Of a stretch of DNA of 11,571 nt, positions 6,655-11,571 are shown piece by piece. The stretch's first letter is position 1, and the number at the start of each line of letters is the position of its first letter. The notes beneath the pieces are model-generated. The model had not been told where the DNA came from. It did no database searches and was given only the letters and a program-made list of their open reading frames with translations. Origin of the DNA: Vulcanimicrobiota bacterium (lineage in GTDB: Bacteria; Vulcanimicrobiota; Vulcanimicrobiia; Vulcanimicrobiales; Vulcanimicrobiaceae); contig PKWF01000158.1 in the NCBI GenBank assembly GCA_003133185.1, positions 186-11,756 on the forward strand, given 5' to 3'. The position numbers and the translations under genes are program-made.

Positions 6655-8599
6655 TGCCGGTGTGACGCATCACCTGCTCGGCGTCGCAGGGTCGTATCCG
6701 ATGTTGCTGGCGTTGTGGCTGCTGCCGCTGGCGGGTGCGGTGATCTGTTGGACGTATGGGCCGCAGTTGCGCGCGATCGCCGGATGGCTCGTATCGGCGC
6801 TGGTCGGGGCTTCGTTCGTGCTGGCGCTGCTTTCGTGGCACGATGGGACGCAGAACGTCGCGGGAGCCGCCGGCGCGAATCAGCCGCTCTTTTCCTGGAT
6901 GCCGGGATTTGATTTTGGACTCTTGCTCGATCCGCTCTCGCTGCTTTGGACCTTCATCATCACCGGCGTCGGGTTCTTGATCGTCTTCTACTCGATCGGC
7001 TACATGCAAGGCGATCGCGCATTCGCGCGATTCTTCGCCTACATGAGCTTCTTCGTTTTTGCGATGCTGACGCTCGTGCTCTCCGACAACTTCATCGGAC
7101 TGCTCGTCGGCTGGGGTCTCGTCGGCTTGGCGTCATATTTTCTCATAGGCTTCTGGTTCGAGCGGCCCTCCGCCGTTGCCGCGGCGCGCAAAGCGTTCGT
7201 CATCAACGTCGTCGGAGACGTCGGCGTGATGTTCGCGATTTTCGTTATCATCGCCCACGTACACTCGAGCGCTTTCGGCGACACCTTTGCAGCTGCCGGA
7301 ACGTTGAGTGCGGCGGTCATTCTTACGATTTGCGTCGCGCTCTTTATCGGTGCGGCCGCGAAGTCGGCACAGGTCCCGTTGCATACCTGGCTGCCCGATG
7401 CAATGGAGGGCCCGACGCCGGTGTCGGCCTTGATTCACGCCGCGACGATGGTGACGGCCGGCGTCTATCTGATCGCTCGCTGCGCGCCGTTGTGGAATGC
7501 GAGCCGCGAGGCGCAGCTCTTGGTCGGGACGGTCGGCGGCGTGACCGCCTTGCTCGGCGCGATTCTCGGCACGGCGCAGTGGGACATCAAGCGCATCCTC
7601 GCCTATTCGACGATGTCGCAGATCGGCTATATGATCATGGGCGTCGGCGTCGGTGCCTACGAGGCCGGCGTCGCGCAGTTCTTTACCCACGCGTTCTTTA
7701 AGGCCCAGCTTTTCTTGGGTGCGGGCCTGGTGATCCACGCGCTCTCCGACGAGCAAGATATTCGCCGCATGGGCGGGCTGTGGAAGAAGATGCCGTTTGC
7801 TTTTTGGGTGATGCTGACGGGCGTGCTCTCGATCAGCGGAGTTCCCGGCTTTTCCGGCTTCTTTTCGAAGGATGAGGTAATCTACGGTGCGCTTGCGCAC
7901 GGGCACCCGTGGCTCGACGCAATCGGCATCGTAACGGCCGGCATCACCGCGTACTACATGTTCCGCTTGCTCTTCGTTGCGTTTTTGGGTGAGTACCGCG
8001 GTGAGGCGCCCGTACACACGGGCGGCGCCGGGTCTTGGATCATGAATGTGCCGGTGGCAATCTTGGTCGTTCCGAGCGTCGCGATCGGCGGCGCTTTGCT
8101 GTTCGGCGGCGACGCATCGCCGTGGGCGCACTTTTTTGCGCCACTCTTCGCGGCGCAGGCGCATCTCGCAGCCTCCCAAACTCCAGCACCGGCGATCTCC
8201 GAGAACCTCACCTCGGTGATCGTGATGATGGTGGTGGCGATCGGCTTTGTCATCGCCTGGCAGCGCTACGCCACTGCGACCGCGCAACGCAATGCGGTCG
8301 AGCGGCTTCGCGTCGAAACCGAGAAGATGCCGGCGGTTCTAACCAACCTCTTTTATTTTGACGCCGCGATCGATGCGATCTTCGTACGCCCATCGCAGGC
8401 CTTGGGACGATTTTTCGGTCACGTGTTCGATCCCCGCGTGCTCGACGGCGCCGTTCGCGAGATCGTCCTGACCGCCGGTTGGCTCGGGACGCTCGTGCGC
8501 TCGTTCCAGACAGGTCTCTTGCGCGCGTATGCTTTGATTCTGGTTTTTGGAGCGGCCTGTTTCATCGCGTACTATGCGATCGCCGGAGCCGCGCACTAA
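6647..8599 (+). CDS. nuoL: NADH-quinone oxidoreductase subunit L (ND5; distal antiporter-like pump) lacking usual TM5 Glu
   Basis: NuoL is the outermost antiporter-like subunit and carries the long lateral helix. At 650 residues it has full length. The core is clear: LLLDPLSLLWTFIITGVGFL (92-111), AAKSAQVPLHTWLPDAMEGPTP (237-258), IHAATMVTAGVYLIARC (263-279), DIKRILAYSTMSQIGYM (313-329) and FFSKDE (405-410). The C-terminal part (about 520-650) fits the lateral helix and its anchor. Counterparts of the E. coli functional residues Lys229, His254 and Lys399 are Lys239, His264 and Lys408. The TM5 glutamate (E. coli Glu144, motif GWE) is replaced by Gly157 in GWGLVGLASY, and the Arg of the NRVGD motif by Val188 in NVVGD. 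It overlaps nuoK by 8 bases and nuoM by 1 (TAATG). The identity is firm; pumping capacity is in question. Confidence 0.96.
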   Translation: MGDAGVTHHLLGVAGSYPMLLALWLLPLAGAVICWTYGPQLRAIAGWLVSALVGASFVLALLSWHDGTQNVAGAAGANQPLFSWMPGFDFGLLLDPLSLLWTFIITGVGFLIVFYSIGYMQGDRAFARFFAYMSFFVFAMLTLVLSDNFIGLLVGWGLVGLASYFLIGFWFERPSAVAAARKAFVINVVGDVGVMFAIFVIIAHVHSSAFGDTFAAAGTLSAAVILTICVALFIGAAAKSAQVPLHTWLPDAMEGPTPVSALIHAATMVTAGVYLIARCAPLWNASREAQLLVGTVGGVTALLGAILGTAQWDIKRILAYSTMSQIGYMIMGVGVGAYEAGVAQFFTHAFFKAQLFLGAGLVIHALSDEQDIRRMGGLWKKMPFAFWVMLTGVLSISGVPGFSGFFSKDEVIYGALAHGHPWLDAIGIVTAGITAYYMFRLLFVAFLGEYRGEAPVHTGGAGSWIMNVPVAILVVPSVAIGGALLFGGDASPWAHFFAPLFAAQAHLAASQTPAPAISENLTSVIVMMVVAIGFVIAWQRYATATAQRNAVERLRVETEKMPAVLTNLFYFDAAIDAIFVRPSQALGRFFGHVFDPRVLDGAVREIVLTAGWLGTLVRSFQTGLLRAYALILVFGAACFIAYYAIAGAAH

Positions 8600-10008
8600 T
8601 GCCGCTCGTTCTCGTCAGCATTCTGCTTCCGATCGTTGCCGGCGCCTTGCTCGTGTTGTTGCCGCGCGGCGATCGCGTGCTCTCACGAGCGATCGGGACC
8701 GTAGTGGCGGCGATTACGTTTGGGACGGTTTTGGCGGCCGGTACCGGCGATTGGAGCGTGCGTTGGCTCTCGCGGCCCTTCGAGTCCGCGTTCCACTTCG
8801 GCGCGACGCCGATTTCGTACTGGATCGCATTACTGTTGGCTCTTTGTACGGCATGCGCGGTCGCGGCCTGCCGCGTCGAGCGGACGCGAGACTTCGTTGC
8901 GCTTCTGCTCGCGCTCGAAGGGACGATGCTGGGACTCTTCCTGGCGCGCGACCTGCTCGTCTTCGCTCTCTTTTGGGATCTGATGCTCGTCCCCGTGTTC
9001 TTCGCGCTCATCGGTTGGGGCGAACATCCGGCGACGGCGTGGCGCTATTTCATCTTTAATTTCGCGGGCGGCTTGACGTTGTTGCTCGCGACTGCCGCAT
9101 TCGGCATCATCTACGGTTCGACGGACGTGATCGGGCGCGGAGGCGCTCCGCTGGCCGGCGGGTGGGCTCCTTGGATCTACGCTGGGTTTGCCTTCGCATT
9201 TCTCGTGAAGACGCCGGTGTGGCCGCTCCATACGTGGATGCCGCCGACCTACAGCGGGCTTCCCTCTCCGATGGTTTCGGTGATCTCCGGCGTGCAGTCG
9301 AAGGCGGGACTCTACGGATTTCTGGTCATCGCCACGGCGTTGTTACCGGCGTACGTACATCAGTACGCCACGCCGCTTATGGTTCTGGGCGGCATCTCGC
9401 TCATCTACGGAGCCGTCGTTGCACTGACGCAAAACGACGCAAAGCGGATCGTTGCGTATTCCTCGCTCTCCCACCTTGGGCTCATCGTCATCGCCATTGC
9501 GTCGGCGAATCCGCTTGCGCTAGACGGCGCGCTGGTCTATATCGTCGCCCACGGGCTCTTCTCCGCCGCATTATTTCTGTTGCTGGGCTACGTCGAGGAG
9601 CGCGAAGGGACGCGAGCTCTGCCTCGACTCGGCGGCTTGGCCTGGATGAATCCTCGCCTCGGCGGCGCGCTCTGCATTGCGGCGCTCGCGGCTTTGGGTC
9701 TGCCGGGCTTGGCGGGTTTTGCCGGCGAGCTCCTGATCTTGATCGGCGTCTATCAAGCCGGATATATCTGGCCGGTTATCGTCGCGCTGGTTGCGATCGT
9801 GCTGGCGTCGGCGTACATGCTGCGCCTCTATCAGAACATCATGAACGGTCCCCAGCGGGAGGACTTGCCGATTCGTCCCGATCTCACGTGGCTTGAAGGT
9901 CTTGCAGTCGCCCCGCTGCTGGCCGCGCTGCTGCTGGTCGGAGTCTTTCCCAAGCCGCTCTTGAACAACGCTGCAACCACCTCTGTGCAGAGCGGCACTC
10001 TTCCGTGA
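8599..10008 (+). CDS. nuoM: NADH-quinone oxidoreductase subunit M (ND4; antiporter-like pump), divergent
   Basis: NuoM is the middle antiporter-like subunit. The 469-residue protein has about 14 hydrophobic segments. TM5 reads FWDLMLVPVFF, so the conserved glutamate (E. coli Glu144, WEMMLVP) is Asp127. TM7 keeps Lys204 in KTPVWPLHTWMP, TM8 keeps Lys235 (SKAGLYG) and TM12 keeps Glu377 (GFAGELLIL). The loop normally reading LPDAHxxAPT is MPPTYSGLPS here. NDAKRIVAYSSLSHLG (279-294) and VAHGLFSAALFLLLG (316-330) are canonical. The ATG at 8599 overlaps the nuoL stop (TAATG), with GGAG at 8585-8588. The 40 in-frame codons upstream are a shadow of nuoL, and the protein begins properly with a hydrophobic helix at 8599. 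It overlaps nuoN as GTGA. The loop recalls a less common NuoM/HyfB-like branch, by memory only. Confidence 0.94.
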   Translation: MPLVLVSILLPIVAGALLVLLPRGDRVLSRAIGTVVAAITFGTVLAAGTGDWSVRWLSRPFESAFHFGATPISYWIALLLALCTACAVAACRVERTRDFVALLLALEGTMLGLFLARDLLVFALFWDLMLVPVFFALIGWGEHPATAWRYFIFNFAGGLTLLLATAAFGIIYGSTDVIGRGGAPLAGGWAPWIYAGFAFAFLVKTPVWPLHTWMPPTYSGLPSPMVSVISGVQSKAGLYGFLVIATALLPAYVHQYATPLMVLGGISLIYGAVVALTQNDAKRIVAYSSLSHLGLIVIAIASANPLALDGALVYIVAHGLFSAALFLLLGYVEEREGTRALPRLGGLAWMNPRLGGALCIAALAALGLPGLAGFAGELLILIGVYQAGYIWPVIVALVAIVLASAYMLRLYQNIMNGPQREDLPIRPDLTWLEGLAVAPLLAALLLVGVFPKPLLNNAATTSVQSGTLP

Positions 10009-11435
10009 CGCTTTCGTTCACGAACGCCGACTGGAGCGCGATTCTTCCCGTCGAGATCGTCGCCGCGGCGGGTCTCGCGGTACTGCTCGCCGATCTCTTC
10101 TCCGGTCGCAAGCAGTGGCGTTATGTTTCAATCGCCATCGGGCTGCTGGGAGTGGTGGCTGCGGGCATCGTTGCGGGACGGCAGTTCGGCCATGACTACG
10201 ACGCGTTCTTCGGCGGGTTCATGACCGGTGGATTCGCCACCGTTTTCGAGGAGATCGTGCTGGTTGGAACGGCCGGTTCGTTACTGCTCTACGGCTCGAT
10301 CGGACCGGCCGGGCGCGTGGCCGGCACGACGGCGATCATGCTTTGGAGTGCGTGCGGTGCGATGCTGATGGCGGGCGCGGCGAACTTGATCGCGATCTTT
10401 CTGGGTCTCGAGCTGCTCTCGTTGGGCCTGTATGCGCTCTGTGCTTCCGTGGATCGAAAAACGGCGCGAGAGTCGGCGCTCAAGTATTTGATCCTGAGTT
10501 CGACCGCCACGGCCTTCCTGCTTTTCGGCGCGGCGCTGCTCTTCGGTGCGACGGGAAGCGTCATGCTGGCCGACTTCGTCAATCCGTCGCTCGCGTCGAG
10601 CCCGATCTTTTGGATGGGTGCCGGCATGTTCCTCATCGGCTTGGTTTTTAAACTGAGCCTCGTGCCGTTCCACACCTGGACCCCGGACGTCTTCGAGGGG
10701 GCGCCATTGCCGGTGACCGCTTTCATGAGCGTGGTGACAAAGGCCGGAGCACTCGCGGTCTTCGCGCGCTTCACGTACGACGCGCTGCCGCCGGGGCTTT
10801 CCGCAAAGCTTTTGCTGCCGGTATGGATCGTGGCAGCCATCTCGATGATCGTGGGAAACGTCGGCATGCTCGCGCAGGTCGATCTAAAGCGGCTGCTGGC
10901 ATATTCGGGCATCGCGCAGATCGGATATATCGTCGTCGCGCTGGCGGGGGGGACGTCGCTTGGGCTGCGTTACGCGATCTATTACCTGACGGCGTATGCG
11001 TTCATGAACTTGGGTGCGTTTGCGGTCGCGGCTTCGATATCGGGTTCCGACGAGGACGGATCGCGGTTGAGCAGTTATCGCGGCCTGGGGCGCAGGCGTC
11101 CGTGGCTTGCAGCGGCGATGACGATCTTTCTCCTGGCACTGTCGGGCTTGCCTCCGACCGCTGGTTTCCTAGGAAAGATATTGATCCTTGCGGTCACGGT
11201 GGCAAACGGCTACATCTGGCTGGCCGCCGCGCTGATCGTCGGCACGGCGATCTCGCTCTATGCCTATGCCAAAGTGATCCGCGCGATGTATGCCCCGGAG
11301 GAGGCCCCGCGTGGGGGTGATCTGCGCCCCTTCGTCCCGCTGGCGTGGGCCAGTGCGGCACTCTGCGCCGCCGTCGTCATCGCGATGACGTTCTATCCGC
11401 TCACGCCCAGCAACGTGCTGCCCCTCGTGCGATAG
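10005..11435 (+). CDS. nuoN: NADH-quinone oxidoreductase subunit N (ND2; antiporter-like pump)
   Basis: NuoN is the antiporter-like subunit nearest to NuoK/NuoJ and the last gene of the operon. At 476 residues with about 14 hydrophobic segments it has normal length. All expected pump residues are present: Glu136 in TM5 (FLGLELLSLGLYAL), Lys216 in TM7 (GLVFKLSLVPFHTWTPDVFE), Lys246 in TM8 (VTKAGALAVF) and Lys391 in TM12 (GLPPTAGFLGKILIL). VDLKRLLAYSGIAQIGYI (292-309) is canonical. It starts with GTG at 10005, overlapping the nuoM stop (GTGA), and has no clear Shine-Dalgarno, so translation probably depends on ribosomes arriving from nuoM. Its intact residues make a useful internal contrast to NuoL and NuoM. 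The stop lies inside an inverted repeat. Confidence 0.96.
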   Translation: MTLSFTNADWSAILPVEIVAAAGLAVLLADLFSGRKQWRYVSIAIGLLGVVAAGIVAGRQFGHDYDAFFGGFMTGGFATVFEEIVLVGTAGSLLLYGSIGPAGRVAGTTAIMLWSACGAMLMAGAANLIAIFLGLELLSLGLYALCASVDRKTARESALKYLILSSTATAFLLFGAALLFGATGSVMLADFVNPSLASSPIFWMGAGMFLIGLVFKLSLVPFHTWTPDVFEGAPLPVTAFMSVVTKAGALAVFARFTYDALPPGLSAKLLLPVWIVAAISMIVGNVGMLAQVDLKRLLAYSGIAQIGYIVVALAGGTSLGLRYAIYYLTAYAFMNLGAFAVAASISGSDEDGSRLSSYRGLGRRRPWLAAAMTIFLLALSGLPPTAGFLGKILILAVTVANGYIWLAAALIVGTAISLYAYAKVIRAMYAPEEAPRGGDLRPFVPLAWASAALCAAVVIAMTFYPLTPSNVLPLVR

Positions 11436-11469
11436 CGCGGCGTCACGCCGCCCGGCGGCCGTGCGCTAT
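11432..11469. repeat. Nested inverted repeats at the end of nuoN; possible transcript-end structure
   Basis: atagcgc (11432-11438) and gcgctat (11463-11469) form a 7-bp outer stem that includes the nuoN stop codon. Inside, gcggcg/cgccgc (11437-11442 and 11446-11451) makes a perfect 6-bp hairpin with a tca loop. A competing hairpin gccgc/gcggc uses 11447-11451 and 11455-11459. These folds cannot all form at once. No run of T follows, so it is not a standard intrinsic terminator. It may slow polymerase, protect the 3' end of the mRNA, or be a spacer repeat. The gap to the next gene is only 56 bases, so transcription might continue into it. Confidence 0.4.
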
Positions 11470-11477
11470 AGCTCTCG

Positions 11478-11483
11478 AAGGGG
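11478..11483 (+). promoter_or_regulatory. Ribosome-binding site for the downstream exported-protein gene
   Basis: AAGGGG lies 8 bases before the ATG at 11492. It is a strong, well-spaced Shine-Dalgarno sequence and supports that start. Confidence 0.65.
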
Positions 11484-11491
11484 TGCCTACA

Positions 11492-11571
11492 ATGATTCGA
11501 CGCGCATTCGCTGCCTTGGTTTTCGCGGTTCTGCCGTTGACCGCGACGTTCGCGGGGCCTCTTAGGGCACA
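11492..11571 (+). CDS. Start of a probable exported protein (3' partial), function unknown
   Basis: Only 26 codons are in the window and the frame is still open at the right edge. The translation begins MIRRAFAALVFAVLPLTATF and continues into AGPLRA. This fits a signal peptide: two arginines near the N-terminus, a hydrophobic core of about 16 residues, and small residues where a cleavage site would fall. A good Shine-Dalgarno lies 8 bases upstream. The gene is separated from nuoN by 56 bases of GC-rich inverted repeats, so it may belong to a separate unit or be read through from the nuo transcript. A weak TATAGC at 11467-11472 has no matching -35 box. No family can be named from so little sequence. 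Confidence 0.6.
   Translation, partial: MIRRAFAALVFAVLPLTATFAGPLRA

Noticed and set aside
7133-8287. Long antisense open frame (384 codons) within nuoL
   Set aside because: It lies fully opposite a canonical gene, is rich in Arg and His as expected for the complement of GC-rich membrane-protein codons, and shows no domain. It is a shadow frame.
8479-8598. Longer nuoM start within nuoL
   Set aside because: The extra 40 residues are charged and not membrane-like. The ATG at 8599 begins with a proper first helix and gives a TAATG overlap.
11444-11472. Promoter for the downstream gene
   Set aside because: TATAGC at 11467-11472 is a weak -10 match, and the region about 17 bases upstream (cacgcc) has no -35 likeness.
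11432-11475. Classic intrinsic terminator after nuoN
   Set aside because: Stable GC stems are present but no T-tract follows, so it is reported only as inverted repeats.
1-11571. CRISPR array, tRNA or rRNA gene, insertion sequence, phage or defence system
   Set aside because: No repeat-spacer series, cloverleaf-like sequence, transposase or phage gene was seen. Coding sequence of one operon fills almost the whole window.

Overview
The window is one strand-uniform stretch of a complex I (NADH:quinone oxidoreductase, NDH-1) operon. It carries nuoE, nuoF, nuoG, nuoH, nuoI, nuoJ, nuoK, nuoL, nuoM and nuoN, all on the + strand in the canonical order. A short flank lies on each side, and the first 80 bases of a probable exported protein gene sit at the right edge. 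nuoA-D would be expected just upstream and are not in the window.

Layout: 1-121 is a purine-rich, GC-rich low-complexity stretch with small repeats; it may be a spacer or the tail of an upstream gene. 122-5131 holds the NADH-oxidising module (NuoE, NuoF, NuoG) followed by the membrane anchor subunit NuoH. 5139-5765 is the peripheral 2x[4Fe-4S] subunit NuoI. 5762-11435 encodes the membrane subunits NuoJ and NuoK and the three antiporter-like pump subunits NuoL, NuoM and NuoN. 11436-11491 is a spacer with overlapping inverted repeats and a clear ribosome-binding site. 11492 onward encodes a signal-peptide-like N-terminus. Nearly every gene junction overlaps (ATGA, TGATG, TAATG, GTGA, or 8-14 nt), the widest gap between nuo genes is 7 nt, and no internal promoter is needed. 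This is one tightly packed, probably translationally coupled transcript.

How it works: NuoF takes hydride from NADH onto FMN. Electrons pass through the Fe-S clusters of NuoE, NuoF and NuoG, then through NuoI (and NuoB, outside the window) to quinone at the NuoD/NuoH interface. The energy drives ion translocation through NuoH, NuoJ/K, NuoN, NuoM and NuoL. The presence of NuoE, NuoF and NuoG means NADH is the donor.

Organism: a GC-rich (about 60% by eye) respiring bacterium. Short NuoG, a non-standard NuoM and a REP-like dispersed repeat suggest a lineage away from the model Proteobacteria. An environmental phylum such as Eremiobacterota or relatives is only a guess.

This is a conserved housekeeping operon, not a new system. 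The parts that deserve a second look are: loss of normally near-invariant charged residues in NuoL (Gly157 where Glu is expected, Val188 where Arg is expected); an Asp in place of the matching Glu in NuoM, with an unusual TM7-TM8 loop; a REP-like repeat translated in frame near the end of nuoG; a long unexplained C-terminal tail on NuoE; and similar GC hairpins at both ends of the gene cluster.
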